In this document: positions 38,100-48,068 of the stretch, in pieces | How positions within the stretch are numbered: the first letter of the stretch is position 1 | Layout: each line of letters starts with the position of its first letter | Assembly (NCBI GenBank): GCA_020086605.1 | Contig: JACBWW010000047.1 | Coordinates: 2,742,363 to 2,806,362, forward strand | Reading direction: 5' to 3' | Source: Lanius collurio | Taxonomy: Eukaryota; Chordata; Aves; Passeriformes; Laniidae | DNA: 64,000 nucleotides | Notes under the pieces: model-generated | Databases searched by the model: none | Told to the model about the DNA's origin: nothing | What the model saw: only the letters and a program-made list of their open reading frames with translations | Position numbers and translations under genes: made by a program

Positions 38100-38842
38100 A
38101 ATAGGAAATGTCACTCCAACTCTGCTATTTTAATAAACGGATTTTCTGTTTTGCACAGAGGCTTCTCGGCAGCACAGATCCGGGAGGCTTCCCCAGAGAC
38201 GACAGGAAGGCAGGCGAGCAACCCTGGACCGATCCTTTTTATTTTCACTGGGGTATAAATCCAGCAATGGAGCGCCTTTGTGATCGTCCACGCCAACAGC
38301 CCGGTCCGAGCGGTGGGAAGGATTGCTGGAGAGCACAGGAGCATCCCAGTGGGGATAGCGGCTGCCCAAAACCGGGGCAGCCTACGGGAAAAGTGTGAGA
38401 CAGAAAAGTATCAAGTGAGGCGAACAGTCAGACTGCGTGTAAACAGGGAGGCAGGCAAAAAGGTACAGCGAAGCAGCGCCTGTGAAACGAGGAGTGCCAT
38501 TTCTTCTTCAGTGGGGATTTAACGATTCAAACCGCAGGAAGAGAACACGTAAGAGAAAGCAAAAGCCCAGCATTTCACCCCTCCCGACTTCGAGGGTTAG
38601 GAAACAATCACACAGCGAAAAAGTAAACTGTGCCCCAAGATCAAAAACCTCCTCCAAAGCCCAATCAGGCAGGCAAAGCCAGGACACGCTCCTTTCGCTT
38701 CTCACCAAACGTATCCTTCCTTCTCTCTGTTACATAAAGCCCCAAAATATAAACTAAATTGTGAGAACGAGGAGCTGTTGCACCAATACCGCCCAAACAG
38801 CATAAATTTTGCATCACCGGGGAGGGAAGGGGAAAAAAAAAA
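38100..38842. promoter_or_regulatory. Left shore of the gap-spanning CpG island
   Basis: CpG frequency rises toward the gap (many CGA, ACG and GCG words from about 38.2 kb), although GC stays moderate. The last ten bases before the gap are a run of A, so the assembly broke at a homopolymer. On the minus strand CGTTTG/GTGAGA at 38706/38705 is a possible splice donor, which would fit a divergent minus transcript starting in the gap. No coding frame is convincing. Confidence 0.4.
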
Positions 38843-39219
38843 NNNNNNNNNNNNNNNNNNNNNNNNNNNNNNNNNNNNNNNNNNNNNNNNNNNNNNNNNN
38901 NNNNNNNNNNNNNNNNNNNNNNNNNNNNNNNNNNNNNNNNNNNNNNNNNNNNNNNNNNNNNNNNNNNNNNNNNNNNNNNNNNNNNNNNNNNNNNNNNNNN
39001 NNNNNNNNNNNNNNNNNNNNNNNNNNNNNNNNNNNNNNNNNNNNNNNNNNNNNNNNNNNNNNNNNNNNNNNNNNNNNNNNNNNNNNNNNNNNNNNNNNNN
39101 NNNNNNNNNNNNNNNNNNNNNNNNNNNNNNNNNNNNNNNNNNNNNNNNNNNNNNNNNNNNNNNNNNNNNNNNNNNNNNNNNNNNNNNNNNNNNNNNNNNN
39201 NNNNNNNNNNNNNNNNNNN
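38843..39219. other. Assembly gap (377 N)
   Basis: This run of 377 undetermined bases lies between a CpG shore with a poly(A) run and a dense CpG island. GC-rich promoter sequence is a common cause of such gaps in bird assemblies. The likely transcription start and part of a first exon may be missing. Open frames spanning the N run are artefacts. Confidence 0.99.
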
Positions 39220-39540
39220 CACGCGAACGCTCCGCACCTGCGGAGCCGCGCGCGCCGTTCCCGCGCTTTCTCCCTGCCCCGCCCAGCCTGAGGGGCAGGT
39301 GCGCGCCCCGGCGTGAGGGGGGCTGCGGAAACACCGGCGGGAGCGCGGCCCCCGAGGGAACTTTGCCGTCCCGCGGCACAGGGAGCGACCCTGCTCCGGG
39401 GGACACCGGGGACATCTCCCGACACACGCCCCCGTCCCAGCGGCGGCCGCAGCTGGAGTGTGGAGAGCATCGTGCGCAGCGTGAAGCGCGCCCAGGCTCC
39501 GCTGCGGGACCGCTCCCCGCCTGATCCACACAGGGACATG
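39220..39540 (+). promoter_or_regulatory. CpG island, probable promoter
   Basis: This is the densest CpG stretch of the window, starting right at the gap edge with CACGCGAACG. It includes CGCGCGCGCC and CGGCGGCCGC words, a GC box (CCCCGCCC, 39277-39284), and a short hairpin CTCCGC with GCGGAG. GC is far above the surroundings. CpG islands of this kind mark constitutive or developmental promoters in vertebrates. Direction is suggested, not proved, by the plus-strand splice donor about 100 bp further right. The island is truncated by the gap, so its true size is unknown. Confidence 0.75.
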
Positions 39541-39642
39541 GCATGTCAGCCTCCGCCCTGGGTTCTGCCCCAAAGAACCCACCTGCGGGAATGCTCACAG
39601 CCCCACAGGCAAAGACAAGAGCAGCTCACCTGCACTCTTCTG
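39541..39642 (+). other. Candidate end of a first exon, donor CTG/GTGAGT
   Basis: The sequence CTTCTG followed by GTGAGTAT at 39642/39643 is a good vertebrate 5' splice site, placed just downstream of the CpG island as expected for a first exon. The start of the exon cannot be placed because of the gap. A frame open from 39313 through this donor has no recognisable domain, so the exon may be 5' untranslated or belong to an lncRNA. A chance donor cannot be excluded. Confidence 0.4.
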
Positions 39643-41089
39643 GTGAGTATAGGGCTTCCCAGTGCTCAGCCGAGGCAGTTGGGAAACTTTAGGGTGGAAG
39701 GGCTGGAAAGGAGGGAGAGAAGTTTTAAGAGCAACAGGGCGGGTTGGTGGCACCTTGGAGATCACTCTTCAGTATGATGATGAGTGGACTTGGCACTGAA
39801 GTAGCTGATGAGAGCCACGTTTTCCAGCCTGCCTGCAACTCTGTGGGGCACAGAGGTGTGATGGCATCTCTCACCAATGCACTCTCCATCTTGATGTCCC
39901 CTGCCAGCTTGGTGGCACCTCCTAGATGCTCTCAGGTGGGGACAGCTGCAGTGCCAGGGTCCTGCGAGCATCAGCCCAGCGTCCCCCTGACTACCACCCA
40001 CCCAAGCACAAGGGTGAAATGCTGACACAGATGTCCTCCCTAACGGGTCCAGGGGACCGGCGTCTCATCAAGACTTGTCTTGGCAAGACAGTGACTGAAA
40101 ATCTCAACATCTCATCACAGATGTGAGACAGCAGCTGCCATTTATCACTCTTGATGAGTTGATTGGCATTGTCAGTCATAACTGAACTCTGCAAGTGCAC
40201 AAGAGAAGAGCACCTTCAATTCTTCACTTCATGTCCCCAAAACGTGCGCCCTAGGTTTGGAAGCCTGCTCACCCCAGTCAAGCCCTTCTGGATCTCATCA
40301 ACATGAAAGAACTCTCCTTACGCCTTTCCAGCTGTTCTGTGCCATACTTCTTGGAGTGACTTCCTAGTGATTCTAGCAGCTTTCCCTGGCACCCCCAGGC
40401 AGATTAAGTGGAAGAGTGCAGCAGCAAGTGCCTTCTCTCTAACCAGCTCCAATGGAATGGTTTTCCCATAGGAATTAACCTCAGAAGAATAACCCCAGTC
40501 CCTCCAGCCAAATCGCCTCCTTTCCAGAGAAGCCAGAGGCTTGCATGCCTTTAAAAAATAAAAAATCCCCAGATCAAGATAGTATTTCAAGTCGGATTAT
40601 GGCTCTTTCTCCAAAGAGCTGAAAGTTTAGCTGGAACGAATTAGCCAGGCTCTGCAGAAAGGAGGCTGTAAAGAAGGAGGTTTCATTGCCCTCAGTGCTG
40701 CATCCCACTGCTGACATCAGCAGTGGCAATGGGGCAATTCACTGGCAGGCAGAGGCAGGTGAAAGAAAAGGCAGTCACGAAGCAGAGCCCTGATATGCAG
40801 GGTCTTCAGCCTCTTCCTGAGGGTTTTCCCTGAGAAAATCACCTGGGTGAGGCCAGCAGGAGAGGCTGGGAGCCAGCCCTCACCCTTGTTGAGCAGATTA
40901 GCAGCATTGCTGATTGTCCCTCCTTGCCACCCCCAGGAAAGAAGCATGATCCCTGCTTGGCGCAGAAATGGGTCCACTGGGAGGCTGTGAGACAAAACTC
41001 GCTCAAATATTGAACTAAAAAAATTTTGCTCAATCTACCTCTCAGTAAACAGTGGCTAATTGCTCTGGCTGGAGCTTGCTGTACCTTCT
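39643..41089. other. Presumed first intron or intergenic, nothing recognised
   Basis: GC-richer sequence has only short frames, the longest being 93 codons (plus, 39744-40025). A 7-bp inverted repeat, TGTCTTG and CAAGACA around a single G, lies at 40076-40090. No known repeat or exon could be identified. Confidence 0.5.
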
Positions 41090-41310
41090 AGATTGGAAGG
41101 TGCAGATGGAGCAACGATAGTGAAGGCTCCTTACCTTATAACCGGCTGTACATTAATCACAAATGTTTGCTATGCAAATCTTGTCATACAAAGCAATTAT
41201 TGCTGTTCCCATACTGACCTCATGTTTATTTATTACATGAGCTCTTTATTTGAACCTTGTCTGGTCTCTCTTCCCGTATAAGCGTATTAGCGTGTGGCTT
41301 CCAAAGGCAC
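41090..41310. promoter_or_regulatory. Candidate POU/homeodomain enhancer
   Basis: A perfect octamer ATGCAAAT lies at 41172-41179, with CATTAATCAC at 41151-41160 upstream and CAATTA at 41194-41199 downstream, all within 50 bp. Isolated CpGs (AACCGGC, GTATAAGCG) persist in AT-rich DNA. The arrangement resembles a neural or developmental enhancer core. Conservation is untested. Confidence 0.35.
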
Positions 41311-42289
41311 CCAGCTGAGAAATTGTAGATTTATTTGCAGCATGGAGGGATGGCACACGACACACCAACTGCAATGCAGAGCTGAGAGGCTCAGCTCTTA
41401 CCCCGGTGGCTCTTCATGCAAAATATTCTCACCCTGAGGTCTTTTGCTGGGATGAAGGACACTTTCTAACAGCACAGGGCCATGACTCCGGGTTTGCTTT
41501 GACGCTGCAGTATTAACTGATGGTTAATGGAGACTGTCAGCCCGAGGAGCCGCGCAATAAAACTCTGCTTGGGCCTCTTTAGGGCTTGCTCAGTAAAAGT
41601 AAAATTTTACACAGTGCTTCGTCCTTGGCTTTGTCACCTTTGCCTACCTCCAGAATGATGAGTTGCAAATATTTAGCTGTGCCGCCAAGTAAGTTGCAAG
41701 TGTGTTGCTGAATGTGGTGGTGTTTGGGTAGCTAGAGTGATGGGTGTCTTTGAGCACCAAATAGTCTCTTGCCAGAGGAGTTTTCTCCATGTGATTTAAT
41801 GTTGGGCAACACTGGCATCCGGTGGGCAGAGGGTTTCATCCTTAACAGCTTGCGGCAGCTCACTCCCTTGATTTTGTCCCATGACTTCTCGAGATGATCA
41901 TTAGATGCAATTTCTAAATTAATCTGGGTTTTGTTTTCCCCCTTCCTTCAGCTGCACAGCAGGCAGAGCAATGTATTGCCTTTTTACAGTTTTCCTTTAA
42001 ACATGCTCTGCTATACACTCTAGGGTCTTCTGAAGTCAGCTGCTCCTCCACGCCGCTCAGTTTTGTTGTGCAGGGTCTCTGCCTGCCTTACACTGCAGGC
42101 AAGTCTCTGTTCCTCCCTTGAGGGTGGCAGGAAGGGTCCCCATGGTTCTTGCTTCAAACCAAACCCTCCTGTCTGGCCTCTGTGGGCCCTCTCCATGTCC
42201 ACAAATATTATTGGTGCTCTTTTACTGGGGGAAACTGTCGAAAAACCTCCAGAGCCTGAATAAAATCAAATCCGTCTTACACCCCTCAG
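41311..42289. other. Non-coding sequence
   Basis: At 41505-41610 the string ATTAACTGATGGTTAATGG and nearby AGCCGCGCAATAAAAC may be a small regulatory block. No gene or known repeat is seen. Confidence 0.45.
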
Positions 42290-42540
42290 CCCTTCCTGCC
42301 TCTCTTGCTGCTCTTTCTTCTGCTCTCACCTCTTCCCAATGTAGCATTGTTTTCTGATGCAGTTAACACTTCTCATCATTTCCAAATCATTAATAAAGCC
42401 AGTAAATAACAGCAGGCCTGACAATGAACCCAGCAATGCCACACTGTGTACTTTCTTCTACCTGAATTGCCCCTCTCCCGCATCACCCCTTCCTCAGGCT
42501 TTCCATCCATCTGACAACTTGCATTTAAAATATTCCCAGT
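42290..42540 (-). mobile_element. Degraded CR1 LINE, reverse transcriptase region
   Basis: Read on the minus strand, 42376-42440 resembles the CR1 stretch that encodes LFNIFINDL, just before the catalytic FADD motif of the reverse transcriptase. The plus-strand words ATCATTAATAAAG and ACAGCAGGCCTGAC match that region in reverse complement. Flanks on both sides continue the resemblance at low identity. All frames are broken, so the copy is dead. CR1 is the main LINE of birds. The alignment was made from memory, so the boundaries are approximate. Confidence 0.6.
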
Positions 42541-45332
42541 TAATTTGAAATATTCCTTCCCCCCCTACCCCCCCCAGCATTTCTCTTTTATGGTGCAGCT
42601 GTAGCTTTTGCTAATTGTTCGTGAAATTACTTTTCTTTTTTTTTCTAAAGCAATATTTTTCTTGAGAAGCTGAATTTAAAAGGGGCCATAAATGACTAAT
42701 CGTAATTAATAAAAATGAAGAAATAATTGGGCAATGTCTTTAAATGTATATGCCTGGAGTCAAACTCCTAAATCTTTTTTTCTGTTAGATCAGCTTGGGG
42801 TTTTTATTCTCCCCTGAAGGAGCAGCAGTGCCCAAGACTGTCAGGGAATACTCCAAATGATGGAATAACCCTCCAACAACCCCAGAAAGCCGAGGGCTGG
42901 GAGAATGTGGTGGACCATGCCGGCAGCACAGATCTTACTGCTGCACTCCTCCCTTGCTGACAGGAGGACTGGCTGTGCCAGGGGCTTTGAGGGGCTTTGG
43001 GGACCTGGTGGACAACTTGATCCTCTTGAAAAACAGTGCCTTTAACCCATGGAGAGCCCTGCCACTTCCACAAGACTGTTAGAAAGGGATTAGACATTTA
43101 AGGGCAAGACAGTTACATTAAAAAAAAAAAAGCAGCAATAAAAGGCTTTTGTGGTTCAGAGCATAAATCAGCCTTTTACTGCTTCCCCTTGCAGGGAGCA
43201 CAGCCGCAAGTGGCTAACTCAGGGATTTTTATATCTAGTTGTGAAATATCTGGGGGACAGCAGTGCCAGGGAGTGGGCACAGGACCGTGTGCCTGAGTCA
43301 GCGCTGCCCAGCCAAGGATGCTGCAGCATCCTGGTGGCTTTGGGAGGGAAGCTGAGTGTGATGGCGTGGGGTCAGGAACATGATCCTGTCATGCAAAGCA
43401 GGACTTGGAAGTGCATAGAGATGGTTTTGAGGACCACTTCACCCCTGCTCTCCTCTCCTGATGATAATTAGCTGCTGGTGGTTTTCCTTTGCCAGTGTAG
43501 ACTAGCAGAAGCTCAGATCCACCTCCCAAATCTAAACCCCAGCTCATTAAAAGGTCATGTTTTACAAAGCGGCATAGCCACCCTAACCAAATGAGTGCCT
43601 GGCTAATTGCCTGCAGTGTGAAATTAGGTTTGTGGTTTCTGTGGGATCAAGTGTGGTTTCCTCCTCTCCTCCCCAACCTCCTTGGTTGTGTTCCCAGTCG
43701 CTGATGAGCATTTGATGCACAGAAAATACTGCACTCCGTGGCCAGAAACACACATTCCAAACCCCTGCCTTTGCTTACTCCCGGGATGGTGCAGAGGCAG
43801 GAGGGCTGGAGGAGCTGCAATGTAGCAGAGCAGAAAATGCCACATGGGGCTAAACCTCAGCAGGCAGTTTGAGAGCTGTCAAGCAGCGTAGGTTTGAATG
43901 CCCTACATGTAGGGCATTAGGTCAGCATGTCACTTTGTTTCCACTGCTCCTTGCAATGTCAAGGGGGACAGAGCTGGCCAAAACTGGGATGTGTATAGCC
44001 AGCTCTGGGTCCCTCCCGCTCGCTGGGCCAGAGAAGGATATATGCAGCACAGTAGTAAATTGTTTAGCTGAAAGCATGGGAGAACTTGTGCCTTGCACTG
44101 CAGCATCTAATGTCATTTAACAAAGCAAGCGTGTGTCAGCTGTGGTGACAGAGATGCTCCCTGCCAGCCCGGCTGAACGAGAAGCCTTGGTCCATTAGAC
44201 AACACATGCCAGAGTGCACGAAGCTGGAAGGAGGCATCTCTGCACAGAGTGGGCCAGCAAAGAGTTGCAGCCCTGAAACAAATACCAGCACTTGATGTGA
44301 GAGAAATATTCACTTGGGTATCCTCTTGTCTGCCAGCACAGCCTCCCTCACACATGATGAGCAGCCAAAAGCCCATACAAGAGAAAAGCTTATGCAAGAA
44401 AAAATGACTTCTGACCTGCAGACAGCTGAGACCCTTGGAAATGCCAGCTAGCCCACCTCAAACTGATGTCAAGACAATTATGGGGGTTTCTTTATAGGTG
44501 CAGGCTTTTCACTTCACACCTGGAGAAGCAGAATGGTAAGTACAGGCTTTATAAGTGCCCAGCCAGGTGAGCAGCCCTTTGGAAGTACATGGCCTTTGCA
44601 GATAATTGTGGTGAACATCTGTGGGGAGAAAGAGTGGCATGGAGGTGTTTCCACATGCTCCATCTCCTGCAGAGATACTCTGCTGCTTGGCTGAGAGCCC
44701 CAGCTCCACGTTTTGAGAAGTGGGACCTACAATGGGAGCAGTGTGAAGCTCAGCTGTGTTTGCAGGACTTCAGAGATGATATCATAACCCCAGAGGCAGA
44801 GAAGAGTGGAGCTCCAGGCAGGCAGAGAGATGTGAGCTCAGGCATTCACTGGGGACAGTTAATCCAGCATCAACACTGGGCCCATTGTGGGGTGGTGCAA
44901 TGCATCAGTTTGTCTTTTTTTTTGTGTGTTTTTTTTTTTTTCCTAGAATTATTGTTTGAGGAGTAACAAAAATTCCCCTGGAGCACAAAGAAGAGTACTC
45001 TGGGAACCTGAAAGAAGCCAGCCAATTAGATAATAGGAAAAAAAACAAATTTCAGCAGCAACCAATACAACACAGGCTTCATAATTGTATTTTCTGGAAT
45101 TAAGGACTGATCTCAAGAAAACATTTTACACTATACTTGGGTTTTAGTGGTGTTTATGTCTCAGTCACAGCAAAAGGATTTAAGTATACTCTCAGTTATT
45201 GTAAGAGTCCTAAAACAGGTCTATGTGGTCCACTCTGAATTAGGGTATCATATTGTTTCTTTTTTTTTACTTGGTCCCCCGTGCATACCAAATTCCTTGG
45301 CAACCTGCTTTTCCAAGGGCCTCACTTACATT
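42541..45332. other. Non-coding sequence with a perfect palindrome
   Basis: No gene is supported. A 22-bp perfect palindrome lies at 43897-43918. T-rich DNA at about 44915-44942 ends in CCTAG and resembles a 3' splice site, but it is low complexity. The 125-codon frame at 44589-44966 runs into this T tract and has no domain. A short C-rich run lies near 42558-42580. Confidence 0.5.
43897..43918. repeat. Perfect 22-bp palindrome
   Basis: Each 11-base arm reads AATGCCCTACA, with no spacer, so the whole site equals its own reverse complement. It could bind a dimeric factor or form a small cruciform. It may also be chance. Confidence 0.95.
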
Positions 45333-45545
45333 TCACAGAATCATAGAGTAGTTTAGGCTGGATTCAAAGATCCTTTCAAACACCCTGCAATGAGCAGGGA
45401 CACTTTCAACTAGACCAGATTGCTCAGAAGGCCATCCAACCTGACCCTGAATATTTTACAGGGCTGGGGTATCCCCCACCTCTCTGGGAAAAGTGTGCCA
45501 GTGCCTCACCACCCTCATTCAGCTCAGTAGAAGATGCAGTATTTT
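45333..45545 (-). mobile_element. CR1 LINE 3' end fragment
   Basis: The plus strand begins TCACAGAATCATAGAGTAG and continues with AGGGACACTTTCAACTAGAC and CAGTGCCTCACCACCCTCA, the familiar reverse complement of the avian CR1 3' end. The element is 5' truncated, as most CR1 copies are, and quite diverged (many substitutions against the consensus I recall). Weaker similarity may continue to about 45630. It carries no coding capacity. Confidence 0.88.
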
Positions 45546-46521
45546 TCTCATCACCCACATGCAAATACATGGGCGTTTTTGTTTTCTTCCCAACTCATAT
45601 ATGACATCCAAATACAGCATTCCTTTGCCTAGTCCTCTCTCACTCATCCTTCTTTCCCACCTCTCCCCTACCTTCCCCATGATCCTGGTGGTGTGTCTCA
45701 CATCTGAAGCCAAACTCCTCTCAGCTCAATGATTTCCTGCCATATTTCATGTCTTCTTTTTAAAAATAGAGGAACATCCTCCCAAGCAGCACTGAGCAAA
45801 ATGCAGTAAAGAAGATACAGAGGTTATCCACTTGATACCAGAGGAATTCCTGCTTCTTTCTTCTTGTTGTTGGATCATGCTTCAGTCTGGTGCTGACTTC
45901 TCAGCCACAGATTATAAGCACATCAACATACTGATAATATTTGCATTTGTTTATGGGTGACTCAGTTTTGCAAGATGACAGAAGGCAATACAAGCCATGG
46001 TTCAGCATTATTTTGCTAAAGGCTGACAATAATGGGGTTGGGGTATCTCCCACATGGTCAAAGCCCCCTACTCTTTACAACAGGTTCAAGGTTACATCTG
46101 AAAAATTTTCAGGGGGACTAAAAGGTATCCTCCATTCGAAGTACATTTGAAGCTCCCAGTCATAATTATTTACGAAGCAGTTTCTGAAGCCTTTTTTTTT
46201 TGTAAAAACTCTTCCTATGAAAAATTCATTTATACAGCACAAACTGTGTCTATAAATAATAGACACTGCCTCTTTACATTTCTATAAGCAATGCAAGCTC
46301 TGCTTATAACAAAATAGAGCAAATTAACGCTGCCACGTTATCAGCACACATCCCCAGTCTGGCACAATTTGCTGGATGGTCCCATTTGCCTGATAATTCA
46401 TTGTTTCTATAGCAATCCTGACAAGAAGAGTTTCCCATTGTGCTCAAGGAAAAGGGCACGCCCAGGACCACAGTAGCTTTTTTAGCTCAAAATACTTAAC
46501 AAGTAGAGTCTGGTTATCAAA
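45546..46521. other. Non-coding sequence
   Basis: There is no gene. At 46320-46450 a complex block with CACGTTATCAGC and TTGCCTGATAATTCATTG strings could be regulatory, at low confidence. Confidence 0.5.
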
Positions 46522-46600
46522 ATTGATTTCCACAAGTCACAGTTTTTTCAAGCTTTGCCATTGATTTCCACAAGTCACAGTTTTTTCAAGCTTTGCCATT
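46522..46600. repeat. Perfect 38-bp tandem duplication
   Basis: Two identical 38-base copies begin ATTGATTTCCACAAGTC at 46522 and 46560, and the first three bases of a third copy follow at 46598-46600. Absence of mismatches points to a very recent event or an assembly artefact. Likely polymorphic. Confidence 0.95.
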
Positions 46601-47950
46601 AACGCGCCCAGGATGTTCGGTAGCTCACAGGGGACCAGCCCATTTGCTCACAAGCTCACACTGTTGATTTGTGGGAGCTGCACCAGTCAGATCCTTCCAG
46701 ATCGTTGTTCCTATGTCAAATAGTTCTATTAATTTTAAATTTTCCATGTAGCTGTAGGAGTTGTGAAGCTGCCAAGGTGAGTGGAAGCACTCAATAACTT
46801 GGCAAATTGCGCCAAAGAGGATTTAGAACCCAACTTGTTATAAACTTACTGAAGTCACCTGTCCTCATCCAAGTGGCAAAAGCAGAAGCAATGGGGCTGA
46901 AGTGATATCTGGGGGTCTGGGCACTGCCTGGCAGGCAGCTCACATGGGGGTGCTTTTCCATGCAGGACACCTCCTCCTGCCTTCCCTGGAGCCAGAGCCC
47001 CCCAGGAACCATGGCATGAAGCCAAGCAGGATTTCAGGGTGCTGCTGCCAAGGGCAAAACTTCCGCTGCCAGGCCAGGAGCAGGCAGCAGGCCAGCAGGT
47101 CGCCTTGTCTGCAGGCAGCCATGCAAATCTCCGCCCAAAATTTTCCCTTTTTTTGCCTTTTTTTTTCCCCTGGAATCCAGCCATTTGCAAGGTGAATGTT
47201 CTCTTCTTGCACTACTTTATTTTTTTTAAAGCATGCACTAGAAAAATAAATTTTCAGCAAGCGCTAGGTACTATGTAAATCTCGTTATTTAGATTTAAAA
47301 TCGATTTTCCTATTTATTTTTAACCTCTATTACTGCTTTTCTGGATATTTGGCAATCAGGAAAAAAAAGAGGGCTACTTGAAATTATGGCAAAGGTCTCA
47401 CCCCCCTGACAACACTGAACAAGAGAACAGATTTGGCAGGAAAAGTCACAGGAATTAATTCTGCTGCTTTTTGGATGTCATTCCATGTGTAGAGTTCCTC
47501 ACAGAAATGTTACCTGATAGTTCTTATCACTGAAAAAGGGGAAAGGAAGGTGCAGGAGAAATCACAGCACCTTCAGATTTCTCCAAGACTTCTCAGCTCA
47601 TAAAAGTGCTTGTAGAAAGGAATGTAAGAATTCGTTTCATTTAATTTTTCTCCCTCCAGTTTTTTCTCCCTATCATGCCTAGTGTAGAAATTTTCTCAGT
47701 AAATTGCGATAAAAATAAAAGGCAGTAGCAGTTTATTTTATCTTGATAGACTAAAATTGATCCCAATTCGGAAATTGTCCCTTTTTCAGATAAAAATAAC
47801 AATGCTATTGGAAGATCCCACATGGAAAAAACCAACTACCCCCAAACAGCCCATCCTGATTTGGTGTAACTCTCATGCAAAAGGAAAGCTCTTGTTTTTT
47901 CAACCCACAAGCATTCCAGTTCTCCCACACCACCTTCTTAAGTTCCTAGC
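46601..47950. other. Non-coding sequence, nothing recognised
   Basis: Overlapping frames on both strands at 46.8-47.26 kb (up to 111 codons) reflect stop-poor, CAG-rich sequence. No domain, repeat or CpG island is visible. Confidence 0.5.
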
Positions 47951-48068
47951 CACGGAATGGTTTGGGTTGGAAGGGACCTGAAAGCCCATCTGATCCCAGC
48001 CCCGTGGACACGGACTCCTTCCACCAGATCAGGTTGCCCAGAGCCCCATCCAACCTGCTTTGACCACA
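47951..48068 (-). mobile_element. CR1 LINE 3' end fragment
   Basis: The string GGAATGGTTTGGGTTGGAAGGGACC and the later CCAGATCAGGTTGCCCAGAG and CCCCATCCAACCTG words match the reverse complement of the avian CR1 3' tail. This copy is closer to the consensus I recall than the one at 45333 and so is probably younger. Only about 118 bp remain. Confidence 0.9.

Noticed and set aside
38665..39598. Long open frames of 241-305 codons on both strands across 38665-39598
   Set aside because: They span the 377-N gap, so the open frame is created by undetermined bases. The remaining parts are GC-rich sequence with no domain.
44531..44540. Other donor-like strings such as ATG/GTAAGTA at 44533 and CAG/GTAAGG near 63226
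   Set aside because: Isolated donor matches are expected by chance in 64 kb. Unlike those at 39642 and 52470, they are not next to a CpG island.
44915..44946. T-rich tract ending in CCTAG, like a 3' splice acceptor
   Set aside because: This is a low-complexity T run, and no exon with coding features or a matching donor follows it.
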